From NCBI GenBank assembly GCA_012932295.1, contig JAAONU010000018.1, positions 1,916,206-1,980,205 of the forward strand: DNA of 64,000 nt. The letters run 5' to 3'. The stretch comes from Cyclina sinensis. Taxonomy: Eukaryota > Mollusca > Bivalvia > Venerida > Veneridae. Positions 49,905 to 59,438 of this stretch are shown one piece after another. Position 1 is the first letter of the stretch. The number at the start of each line of letters is the position of its first letter. The translations under genes and the position numbers were made by a program. Below the pieces are notes generated by a model. It did not search any database and was not told the origin of the DNA. It saw only the letters and a list, made by a program, of their open reading frames with translations.

Positions 49905-51164
49905 AACAACTTTTCTGACAAATTTCCAGGACATTTGGACTGAAAATGTATCCTCTAGGGTGTTTACAAAGTTTTTTGATATTTTGGCTCTATGACCTAT
50001 TTTTTTTAATCCAGATAATCCAAATTCGAACCTGAGCTAGAAATCATAAAAGCAACCTTTCTGACAAATTTCCAGGTTATTTGGACTGAAAATATTACCT
50101 CTAGAGTGTTAACAAGATTTTTCCATATTTGGGCTCTGTGACCTAGTTTTAAAACCCAGATGACCTATATTCAAACTTGACTTAGAAATCATCAAAGCAA
50201 CCTTTCTGACAAATTAACGAGATATTTGGACTGAAAATGTAACCTCTGAAGTGTTAATAAGATTTTTCTATTTTTGGCTCTGTGACCTCGTTTTTGACCC
50301 AAGATAACCCATATTCAATCTTGAGCTAGAAATCATAGAAGCAACCTTTCTGACAAATTTCCAGACTGTTTGGGCTGAAAATGTTACCTCCAGAGTGTTA
50401 ACAAGGTTTTTCAATATTTGGGCTCTGTTACCTAGTTTTTGATCCTAGATGACCCATATTCAAACTTAATCTAGAAATTACTGATAAAACCTTTCTGACA
50501 AATTTCCAGGACATTTGGACTGAAAATGTAGCCTCTAGATTGTTAACAAGGTTTTTCTATGTTTGGGCTCTGTGACCTAGTTTTTCAACCCAGATAACCC
50601 ATGTTCAAACTTTTCTGAGAAATTATTGGGACAAACATCCTGACCAAGTTTCAAGACATTTGAGGCAAAAATGTGACCGCTACAGTGTTAACGAACTAAT
50701 TGTGGACGGACGACTGACAACGGAAGCTGGACGCCGGACACTGACTGATCCTAATAGCTCACCATGAGCCTACGGCTCAGGTGAGCTAACAAGAATTAAG
50801 ATTCATAATTAATAATCTAGATAAACAATTAAAAAAGAATTCATTGTTTGTCACATTCAATATAATTGAAGAACAAGGTTGAACATCTTGATTTTTTTAT
50901 ACAATGTTTTCACCTGAGTTTGAATGTTTCCTCATATAATGAAAGTAGAAATATGTAAAGACATGAAAATCAACATAGTTTTTTTAAATACAGATGCAAC
51001 AAATCTCAATGTTTATGAAAGCTTTCTTGTTTTACCAATGTTCACTTTAAGGCTTTGAAATTATGTTGAGACAACTATGCATTTGCTAGTTATGAGAATT
51101 ATACAATAAGTTCTGACATTGGTATTTGTCATATCAAACTTATTAAATAGTTCAAGAACAAGAA

Positions 51165-52010
51165 CTGTCACTGTAAGATGACAATGCCCCCGAAAGTGGT
51201 GCTTTGACCTTTGATCTGAGAACCAGTCATTCAGGGGTCAAGGTCAAAATAAATATAGGTCAGTTGGAATGTCTTATCCAAAGGGGGTTGTGTCCAAGTA
51301 TGAAGTAAATCCACTTACTAATAAGGAAGTTATGGGCAATGTGAAAATTTCTAGACAACTGGATCTTCAAGGGTGAAGGTCATTAAGGGGTCAAGGTCAA
51401 ATAAATACAGGAGAGTGAGATAGTTTTGTCCAAAGTGGTGTTGTGTTAAAGTATGAAGAATATCCCCTTACTAATTTGGAAATTATGGCAAAATAATAGT
51501 TTCTGGACGACTGAATATTCAGGTGTCAAAGTCAAATAATTACAAGTCAGCAGGAAGGTCTTGTCCAAATGGGTGTTGAGTCCAAGTATGAAGCAAATCC
51601 ACTTACTAATAGGGAAGTTATGGCCAATGTAAAAGTTTTTGGACAACTGGAACTTCAAGATGGTCATTCAGTGGTCAAGGTCAAACAAAAATATGTCAGT
51701 GAAAAGGCCTTGTCCAACGGGGTGTTGTGTCCAAGTATGAAATAAATCCACTTACTAATAAAGAAGTAATTGCCAATGTTAAAGTTTTTGAACATAGGAT
51801 CTTCAAGGTGAAGGTCAATCAGGGGTCAAGGTCAAATAATTATAGGTAAGTGTAAAGGTCTTGTCAAAATGGGTGTTGTGTCCAAGTATGAAGTAAATCC
51901 ACTTATTAATAAGAAAGTAATTGCCAATGTTAAAGTTTTCGGACGGACTGATGAACAGACGGACGGACAGTTCAAAACCAATATGCCTCCCTTTGGTGGC
52001 ATAAAAATTA
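51165..52010 (+). mobile_element. HINE-like element with ~150-base core (GTCCAAGTATGAAG units)
   Basis: It starts ACAAGAACTGTCACTGTAAG with ATGCCCCCGAAAGTGG, and ends GGACGGACTGATGAACAGAC then TATGCCTCCCTTTGGTGGCATA (about 51983-52003). Units with TCCAAGTATGAA(G/A) at 51296, 51449, 51584, 51733 and 51884 give 135-153 bases. The ORF at 51869-52102 spans the repeat end and has no motif. Confidence 0.7.
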
Positions 52011-52199
52011 CATATCAGCCACTAAGTATTCTTAACTTTATCAAATGCAAAAAAGTCATCTTGAAAGAATTTCTTTTATTATTTATGTTCAACAATCATT
52101 AGATGAAACACTTTGTGGCAGTGATTAACTGTACTGGTAAGGAAGTAACCACTGTGTGGGGTCTGCTATAAACAATGAAGCTAATTCTACATACAGTAC

Positions 52200-52283
52200 C
52201 TTGAGAATTTGACCTCCGTCGGGGTATTCGGACAAGATGCCCTTTAACTGTTGGATTATTGCAGGCTGTTTCATGCAAGAGTA
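52200..52283 (-). CDS. SACS: Sacsin-like gene, first exon recognised (start of repeat 1)
   Basis: The peptide YSCMKQPAIIQQLKGILSEY then PDGGQILK runs straight into ELIQNAEDAG of the next exon; this Q-L-x-x-I-L-x-E-Y-P-D-G-x-Q-I-L-K-E-L-I-Q-N sequence is the stereotyped entry into a sacsin ATPase module. The donor is CAAG|GTACTG. The 5' boundary is uncertain: I used CATATCCAG|TAC (52284/52283), but CATCAG|GAAC 19 bases upstream is an alternative that changes the incoming phase. An internal Met (fourth codon) could start translation if this is the first coding exon, but that would leave no N-terminal domain. Confidence 0.85.
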
Positions 52284-53270
52284 CTGGATATGTTTCCTGT
52301 TCCTGATGCCATCACTAGTCAAAGCTTAAACATAAAAACAGTTGCACTGAAGCAGGGCACTATATGCCCAAAGAAAACTACTGACAGTAGAATACCTTTT
52401 TTACAATTGATAAATACTTATGAAAAGGAAACATGAGAAGATCTTCATTTATAAGGACAATTTTATAACAATGTCTGCAAATAAGTTCAAAATGTTTATT
52501 GTTTATTGATTAGGTCTGTAGTCATATTTGTCCTAAGAGGCAATCCATGCAGATTTTATAGTTAGTGTAGAATGTTTCCAAGGTTCCACATTAATGTTAA
52601 CAAGCAGTTCAAGACAAGTATACCAAGTGACTTTAAAGTATCCTTGACTCATGTCTGCCATCATCTCATTATGGTATAACACCTGCATATTTAAATAACT
52701 GGTACCTTTAAGCAGTTTTCAAATATCTCTCTTAAGTGTGACCTTAACTTTGAAGCCAACCAGCCGAAACCTATGCTCTGCACATTGTCTCAGTATGGTT
52801 AACATTTCTGTCAATTATTTTCTACTTTCTTCAACTGGTTCAAGAGATACACAGCAGCCACCAAATATCACATGTTATAAAATAATGACTAAGTATGACC
52901 TTGACCTTAAACCTAGCAAGTTGGAACCTGCACTCTGCACACTGTCTCATAATGGTTACCATTTCTGCCAAGGAGTTTCAGTTACCTTCAATCGATTCAA
53001 GAGATACAGAGCAGAAAAGAAATATCAAACATTAAACCAAAATGACAAAGTGAAACCTTGACCTTGAACTAAACAGGCTGGACCTTGTGCTCTGCACATT
53101 ATCTAAGTATGGTTACCATTTCTGCCAAGTAGTTTAAATTACCTTGAATCGGTTCAAGAGATACCGAGTGGTCACAAAATTTCACACATTAAATTATAAT
53201 GACTCTGTCCTTGACCTTGATCTGAGAAAGTCAGCGGCTGAGCTTACAAAAGACTGCTGTTTTTTATCAC
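52284..53270. repeat. AT-rich stretch and ~157-base tandem units
   Basis: 52284-52730 holds nothing recognised apart from the possible exon extension. 52735-53230 holds three units with CTCTGCACA(T/C)TGTCTCA at about 52775, 52932 and 53089, exactly 157 bases apart, each with TGACCTTGACCTT-like sequence. It is probably the core of another element whose ends have decayed. Confidence 0.6.
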
Positions 53271-53274
53271 TGAT

Positions 53275-55100
53275 ACAAGAGGGCCATGATTTCCCTATAT
53301 TGCTTACCTGATTACAATTGAAACAGTCCATAATATTAGCAAAAGTCAATAATAATACATGCTTTCAAATTTTAGCCAATTTCATGGATTTAGCTTCAAA
53401 AACAGGAAGTTGGTCTATGTCAGCACAGGTAACAGTTTAATCTCCATGCAAATTATACAAATAGTTAAAATTTCAATAATGTAGTTTCAAGAAAAAGAAG
53501 TATGTCAGTAGGTGAAAGTGAAGGTCACGATGACAAAATTAAATATGTTGACATTAAGTTTCCCTCCAAGATTATGTTGCAGTTTTTCATATATGTGTTT
53601 AAAAATCTAGTATCCTTTGGGGCAGAGTCTATCTTAACCCCCAGGCAATGATCTGAAAACTTTAAGAGGACTGCTTCACAATGCTACATATCAAATATGT
53701 AAGCTCTATGAATAATGGTCTCTTAAAAGTTTTTTTTTTTTTTTTTTCAAAGTCTTCCTATATAAATCTTTGTAAAAGCAAGTGACATATGAGGATGCCA
53801 GTGACATAATTTGAACAAATTTGGAAGATATCCAATGGACAATGTAACACACCAAGTCTCTTGAATTTTTACAGAAAATTATTTTTAAAAGGTTTTCTTT
53901 CACAACTCTCCATAAAACTAGTCACCTGATGACAATGATTTTAACAAACTTGATAGATAACTTCTACACAGTAAAACATTTCAAATGTCTAAGCCTTAGG
54001 TCTTGCAGTTTCTAAAAAGATTTTCAAGGTTTTTCTTAAATATGATGTCTGTTTCAGAAACACAGAATGTCTTGAGTGGGGCAAATTTTGACACAAAAGA
54101 TATAATTTTCTACTAGACAATGCTTTACACCAAATTTCTAAGGCATAGGCTTTCCAGTTTCTAACAAAAAGATTTTCATTTTTTTCTGATGTAAGTCTGT
54201 GTACAAACAAGCACTGGATAAAACATCTACATATCTAGTATCTAGGGTATAGGCCTTCCCATGTCTGACAAGAAGATATTCAAAGTTTTTCCTATAAGTC
54301 TATGTAAGAACAAGTAACAACTCTGACAGGTTCAATTTTGATCCAAGGTTCATGATTTGAAAAATCTGAATAGAGGTTCAGTAGAAAATGCTACAAAAAC
54401 TTATGCTCTAAGCCTTGTGAGGGCCATCTGTCCAAGAAGTATACACTTTTGAAATCTACCTGTGACCCAGATAGGCAAAATAACTGCAACTATAAAAACA
54501 GTAACTTTGGTACAGCTTCTTGCAATGAACATCCCTGTTTCATCAATTTAATGCAGTGGTTTTGACATGTTATATGAAGAAAATGGTGTATTATGATTGC
54601 AAAGAAATGTCAAGCCAACATGTGTTTTTGTAAAGAGTGAATGTCTGACCAGTCTGTAGTTTATCAGAGTGGTTGTGAAAAATCATAACCAAGTAATCAG
54701 TGTTTTTAATAGTACTGCTATAAGATCTGTCATGTTGACTTTAAATAAATTTCCTGGCCTGAATTTTGATAAGTCCATGCACAGTCTGTGCTATACATTG
54801 GTTGGTTAAAATGGATATGGCCTTGTAAACTATATTAAAAGCATTTATCTTTGCAGTAGATGTATCATAAGAACCTGTTTATGTGTTGAAAAATATTAGT
54901 GTTTGAGTAACCTCTTATTATAAAACTGGAAGTAAAATTAACATCAGCTAGAACAATCCCAGGCTTTGTTTGTTACTAAATAACTCTAAACAAAAGGTTA
55001 AGATCTTCCCTGCTGCCACTTAGAAAGAACCACACTTGACATATCTAGAAAACATTGCCCAGTAAAAGGAAAAGAAAACAAATTAGAGTAAATCAATCAA
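53275..55100 (+). repeat. Decayed dispersed-element sequence (ACAAGAGGGCC start)
   Basis: A family start ACAAGAGGGCCATGATTTCC and GCTTACCTGATT lies at 53277. Downstream are degenerate units (GACAAGAAGATATTCAAAG, ATAATTTGAACAAATTTGG) up to about 54600 and a poly-T run at 53735. No 3' hairpin found. 54600-55100 holds nothing recognised. Confidence 0.5.
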
Positions 55101-55139
55101 TAAAATCATGTTTTATAGCAGACGGATATTCATGTCAGC

Positions 55140-55850
55140 TAAATATATAATAACAAATCAGGACATTTGACCTCTAAGTGTGACCTTGACCTCTAAGATA
55201 CTGACTTGGTAGATGTGCCAACACACCATCTCCTAGAGGTAAACTTTTGAGCCAAGTTATTTTGAAATCCCTCAATCCAAGTCCCAGTTACCACCTGACA
55301 AGAAGAAATGTAGCAAATTTTAAACTTTGACATCTAAGTGTGAGTCTGACCTTTGAGTTACCTATTCAGTTCATGGGTGTAATACAACATTTCACTGAGG
55401 CAAACTTTTGTGCCGAGAAATCTTAAAATCCCCCCATTTAAGGCCCAAGTTACAGCCTGGACAAGCAGAATTGTGTACACTGTATCTTTCACATTTGAGC
55501 CATCAAACTAGTTCAAGCATGCAGCATACTGTTTCACTGAGGCAAACATTTGTGCCAGATAATTTTGAAATACCTCCAACAAAGGCCAAGTTACAACCCA
55601 GACAAGCAGAATTTTAGCCAATTTTGACCTTTGACTTCTAAGTGATACCTTGAGGTTTGAACTAAAGACCTGGTTCATGCCTGCACTCTCTCACTAAGGC
55701 AAACTTTGGTGCCAAGTAATTTTGATATATCTCCAAACAATGCAAGTTACAGCCTGGACAAACAGAAGTGTAAAGCAGAAGGACAGAATGACAGACAGAC
55801 CAATGGGCAACTATGTGCTCCCCTTCAATTTTTTGAGAGCATAAAGAGAA
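55140..55850 (+). repeat. Tandem-core element remnant ending in a hairpin-like motif
   Basis: Units with CAAGTTACA(G/A)CC(T/C)(G/A)GACAA at about 55447, 55587 and 55743 (140-156 bases) and GACCTTTGA half-sites. The end is GACAGAATGACAGACAGACC then GTGCTCCCCTTCAATT ... GAGAGCATAA (55812-55844). The 5' end is unclear. Confidence 0.55.
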
Positions 55851-55882
55851 GTTGGTAAAACCTGTCAGGCTTGGGCATAAGG

Positions 55883-56253
55883 CTACAGATAAGGGACCCT
55901 GACATTTCTTTCAAGGAAATCCTCAGCCCAGCAGCCAGATTCTTTGAAATTACTAACTTCTAGTTCTTTAGCATACCTAAATGACATTTTCTTCAATAAC
56001 TGAACAGACACATTTATTCTTTGCCTTGCTGCATCATTGTACCATTTTAAGCACAACTGATAGCTAGCTACCTTGGAATGGGGCCTTTTGATAACCATAT
56101 AGAACTGCTCTTACTTTTGGCACGTTTCCTTTTCCTGACCTGAGTCTTTCTAACATCTGTTTGTTCACTGATGGCCGTGCTACTTTTACCACTGTCACTA
56201 AGCTCATTTTCCTGCACATATTCCTCTCGCGTTAAAAGTTTACGCTTTGACAT
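55883..56253 (-). pseudogene. Pogo/Tigger-type (CENP-B-like) transposase N-terminus, frameshifted
   Basis: It begins ATG at 56253 with MSKRKLLTREEYVQ and a helix-turn-helix ending ISEQTDVRKTQV, the pattern of the first DNA-binding helix-turn-helix of CENP-B/Tigger proteins (S-K-R-K-x-L-T-x-E-E-K-V ... I-A-x-x-x-x-V-x-K-T-Q-V). After a basic stretch the frame closes at about 56068. The expected second domain continues in another frame from about 56098 to a stop at 55883: LCLKWYNDAARQRINVSV, AKELEVSNFKESGCWAEDF, matching the CENP-B-type HTH (W-F-x-x-x-R, F-x-x-S-x-G-W-x-x-x-F). The DDE catalytic domain is absent. It is a fossil of the DNA-binding half, or less likely a host gene with an unseen small intron (AAAAGTAAGA at about 56110 looks donor-like). 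Confidence 0.65.
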
Positions 56254-56640
56254 CTTTGTCTGTCCTATCTTACTGAAATGAATAAGGGAATACTACTGAT
56301 AGACTATTTCTATTTAAAGGATTATGCCAACATTTCAAGGCCTAAGTACATACAAGCAAAATAATGTGTAATTTGTTCCCTGGATTGATACGTATAAAAG
56401 ACTTGCGAATACAAAATAATTGCCTACCGCCTCCTGTTTATTTACACATTGATGCAGTGTGTAACTGCATAAAAATAAAAAAATACACTTTTAAATGGTG
56501 TATTTAAAAAATAACTGGCTTTGTTACTCAATTTAAACATCAAACAGTATGGAGCATAAAAAACTCACAGCTAATTCAGCTCAAAAGTAACAGTGTAAAG
56601 GTCGTTCATCTTTCAACTGACTTCAAAGGAGCCGACTTCT
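56254..56640. other. Gene-free stretch
   Basis: AT-rich sequence upstream of the Tigger-like fossil; no ORF or repeat recognised. Confidence 0.4.
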
Positions 56641-57115
56641 ACGAACACGTAGGCTGACGTAGTGCTAGCTGCAAACATTAGGCTAAAGGATTTCATTTAT
56701 CAATTCGAAGGCAACGACAGAAGCTATCAATTATTGAACTTGTTTTTCACGGTCATTTGGTCTTTGACAAGTTTATTAGGGTGTCATTGCAACAGATTGG
56801 CAAGGTGTGATATACACAGGCGGTCCCGGCTTATGTTGCGGATTCGTTCTTGGCAGATTTTTATACTGTCTGGTACATTAGGAACAGAAAACGGTGAATT
56901 TCTGGACCGATTAAATGGGTTTTTCGGAGATGCGAACCGGTCCCAGATGTTCTGAATCAGTAAAAAACGACGATTTGTCGGATTTCTGCAAGCCTGTCAA
57001 TTACATCAATCAGGCGCTAAGTATTACCCCGGGCAATGACCAGATGTTACTGACAATTAACACTAATGCGCTTAAGAAAGAGCCAACTTTGGTCACCTTA
57101 TCAACAAATTATTGA
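56640..57115. other. CpG-richer patch with two overlapping plus-strand ORFs, unidentified
   Basis: CpG dinucleotides are clearly denser here than in flanking DNA (for example GGCGGTCCCGGC, TGCGGATTCGTTC, GATGCGAACCGGTCCC, ACGACGATTTGTCGG, CCCCGGGC). Plus-strand ORFs run 56662-56955 (97 aa) and 56915-57115 (66 aa; ends TNALKKEPTLVTLSTNY) in different frames. I recognise neither. It could be a promoter or first-exon region of a neighbouring gene or the 5' region of the sacsin gene, or a young element. A GC-rich GCCGGGGCGCCGG follows at about 57254. Confidence 0.35.
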
Positions 57116-57299
57116 TCTCGCGTGTCAAGGTTTTGACTTGGTATATTCAAACTTGGTATATTCAAACTTGGACTTAAGTGTGTATTCAACAAAATTTATG
57201 GATTTTTTTTCTTTCAAGGCAAAATGTTGATTTATCAGGAGATTTGGGTGCTTCGCCGGGGCGCCGGTGTAAGGGTCTAAATATCGGGAGAACCCCACG

Positions 57300-58175
57300 A
57301 GTAACGGGAGAACGGCATGTATGATATGCTTCTTTTACTCATTAAGGACAATCATCTTATGAAATTTGAAGACTCTGGGTCAAATAGAACTCTAGTTATT
57401 AAGCAGAACCATTTCAAGTTAAAGATCCCTGTGACCTTGACCTTTAATTAGCTGACTTCAAAATCAATAAGCTTCTTCTACTCAACAAGGACAATCATCC
57501 TATGAAGTCTGAAGACTCTGGGTCAAATAGAACTCTAGTTATTGAGCAGAAACCATTTTCAAGTTAAAGATCACTTACTGTGACCTTGACGTTCAACTGG
57601 CTGACACCAAAATCAATGTGCTTCTTCTACTCATTAAGGGCAATTATCCTCTGGGTCACATAGAACTCTAGTTATTAAGCAGAAACCATTTTCAAGTTAA
57701 AGATTACCGTGACCTTGACCTTCAATCGGCTGACCCTAAAATAAATAAGCTTTTTCTGCTCATTAAAGACAATCATTATATGAAGTTTCAAGACTCTGGG
57801 TCAAATTAAACTCCACTTAATAAAACAAATTTTTACATATAAGGTCACTGTGACCGGCTGACTCAAAAATCAATAGACTTCTGTAACTCAATAAGAACAG
57901 TCATCCTATGACTATGAATAGAACTCTAGTTATTGAGCGGAAACCATTTTCACATTTAAGGTCACTGTGACCTTGACCTTTGACCTACATATCCCCAAAA
58001 CAAAAGACTTCTGTAACTCATTAAGGGCAATCACCATATGAAGTTTGCAGACTCAAGTTGAAAAGGTACTCTAGTTATTGAATGGAAACAAAGTGTGAAA
58101 AATGGATTGATGGACAGACGGACCGACGGACTGGGCAAAAACAATATGTCTCCCCCAGACGGGGGGAGACATAAT
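57300..58175 (+). mobile_element. Tandem-core element (~147-base units) with strong terminal hairpin, 5' truncated
   Basis: Units with GACTCTGGGTCAAATAGAAC and GTTATTGAGCAGAAACC; landmarks CTCA(A/T)(C/T)AAGG at 57481 and 57630 give 149 bases, with shorter later units. TGACCTTGACCTTTGACCT occurs at 57968. GACAGACGGACCGACGGAC (58113-58131) precedes the hairpin TATGTCTCCCCC, AGAC, GGGGGGAGACATA (58147-58171). No matching 5' motif found upstream. Confidence 0.7.
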
Positions 58176-58412
58176 GACCTGGATTAGAAGAATACTAATT
58201 AATTACCAAATAGGAATGTGTTCTACAACTAAACAATCAAGTTTACAAATATGCTTACCAACACAGTTCATTGTCAGAAGATCTAATGAGTGGAGCACAA
58301 GTAAAAACAGATGGTCAAGTGGTTAGTATTAAACCCAATTCATATAAGATGAATAGGCCTTTGCCTGTTGGTAACAATTCTCTGCCATTCTCTGGATTCA
58401 CACCCTTGTCAC

Positions 58413-58501
58413 ATCCCCAAATGCTACATAATTATGTCAGCTGGTAGCCACACTGGTGAACCTTTGTGAGCCTCTGATTTGATAGAGGTTGTCAAAGCTT
58501 T
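58413..58501 (-). other. Exon-like segment of unknown origin
   Basis: On the minus strand a strong acceptor (CTGCTTTTTTGCAG) is followed by a 28-codon open frame starting DKFKALTTSIKSEAHKG, containing SPVWLPADIIM and then TAG. It could be a terminal exon or part of a retroelement. I recognise no family, and no upstream partner exon was found. Confidence 0.25.
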
Positions 58502-59400
58502 GAACTTGTCCTGCAAAAAAGCAGAAAAATCTGTTCAGTCCATTAAAGTAACTGCAATAAAGAGATGTCTTAAACCGTAGAAAGAAAGGTTGGTGATGTC
58601 AAAACATCCGACATGCAATGTCAGGAACATAAACAGCGCGAACCAGATAGAAACAACAATAACGTGAGGTCACAATACAAAAATGGCGTCGCGTCAAAAT
58701 AGGTCATTGTGTTTCTTTCAAAATACTTAAATGAGAATTTCAGACGTTTGAATAAACGTATCAATTAGTAATAAACTGCAAAAATAATCATCCCAAAAAA
58801 TTCTTTAAAATATTAAAAATATTATGTTAACCTGGTTCGTGCTGTTAAACAATAAACAAAACATACAATGTAGCAATATTATTACAATAGAATTAATCTT
58901 GACAATTGTAAATGTGCTTCTTTCTCCTCATTGTACCCCTTAGCTTTTAACCATCTTCTGATGTATGTTAACCTGCTTAGTAACATAACATCATGATGAA
59001 CAGTCCTTAAACACTACTGCATAAGCTATTAGCATGGAAATCTTAGTACAGAAGGACCTCGGGGTTCAGGCTAGGATAGCAAAGAATTTGTTTATTTATA
59101 CATGGACGGTTTAAAATTAATACAGTGTTCTATCATGTACTTGTAAATAAATTGATTTCATCAGTGTTTATTCTGTTACATGGAATGTATTGAAAAAAAA
59201 AACTTTCTGAAAATGTATTGTGAAAGTAAGTCATATTTAACATATTAGACATTTGATACTATATAAAAAGCAGATACACTTTGCTTTTGAAGTAAATGCC
59301 TTTCTGAATGGTTGTCAGTTATATCATTTTACCATTTCCATTTAATATACATGTCCTTCATTTCACAGGAACTCTGCACCACTATACAAATAATACACAT
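58502..59400. other. Gene-free stretch
   Basis: An AAAATGGCGTCGCG context at 58680-58693 resembles a good translation start, but the frame closes after 15 codons. Otherwise AT-rich with nothing recognised. Confidence 0.4.
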
Positions 59401-59438
59401 TAGCGAGGGTGATAGAGGATATTGACAACCCTCAAAAA

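Larger units (their letters stand above)
47013..50790 (+). mobile_element. Outer element of a three-level nest (level A), ~145-base core
   Basis: It starts ACAAGAGGGCCATGATGGCC with GCTCACCTGAG (47040-47050). The exact inverse CTCAGGTGAGC (50776-50786) is the outer arm of its 3' hairpin (AGCTCACC, GAGCC, TAC loop, GGCTC, GGTGAGCT). Core units contain CTGACAAATTTCC(A/C) at 49915, 50061, 50206, 50350 and 50495, steps of 144-146. The sequence is interrupted between AAATCATCAA (47420) and AACAACTTTTCTGAC (49905 on) by element B; removing B restores a normal unit. Confidence 0.82.
44711..52199 (-). other. SACS: 7.5 kb intron of the sacsin-like gene with nested insertions
   Basis: The donor is CAAG|GTACTG (52200/52199) and the acceptor TTCTCAAG (44712-44711). 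Contents from left: degenerate repeat units (45030-45350, GAAGTCTCTAAGACAAATGG type), one bounded element (45595-46952), a three-level nest (47013-50790), an AT-rich unique stretch (50800-51160) and a tandem-core element (51165-52010). Confidence 0.85.
5281..52283 (-). other. SACS: Sacsin-like gene, span of the exons found
   Basis: Seven exons join in frame with no missing phase: 52283-52200 (ends phase 0), 44710-44582 (0), 44080-43933 (1), 39399-37819 (1), 24119-13138 (0), 9849-9727 (0) and 5448-5281 (stop TAG). All internal junctions are GT-AG. The joined product is about 4,404 residues: three sacsin repeats with GHKL-type ATPase heads near residues 29, 1,393 and 2,450, a J domain near 4,170 and a HEPN domain from about 4,270 to the end. 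Sacsin is a large co-chaperone; in vertebrates it links Hsp70-type chaperoning to mitochondria and intermediate filaments, and its loss in humans causes spastic ataxia (ARSACS). The 5' end (start codon, possible ubiquitin-like domain, promoter) was not found. Bivalves have many sacsin-repeat paralogues, but J plus HEPN domains make this one resemble true SACS. Confidence 0.9.
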
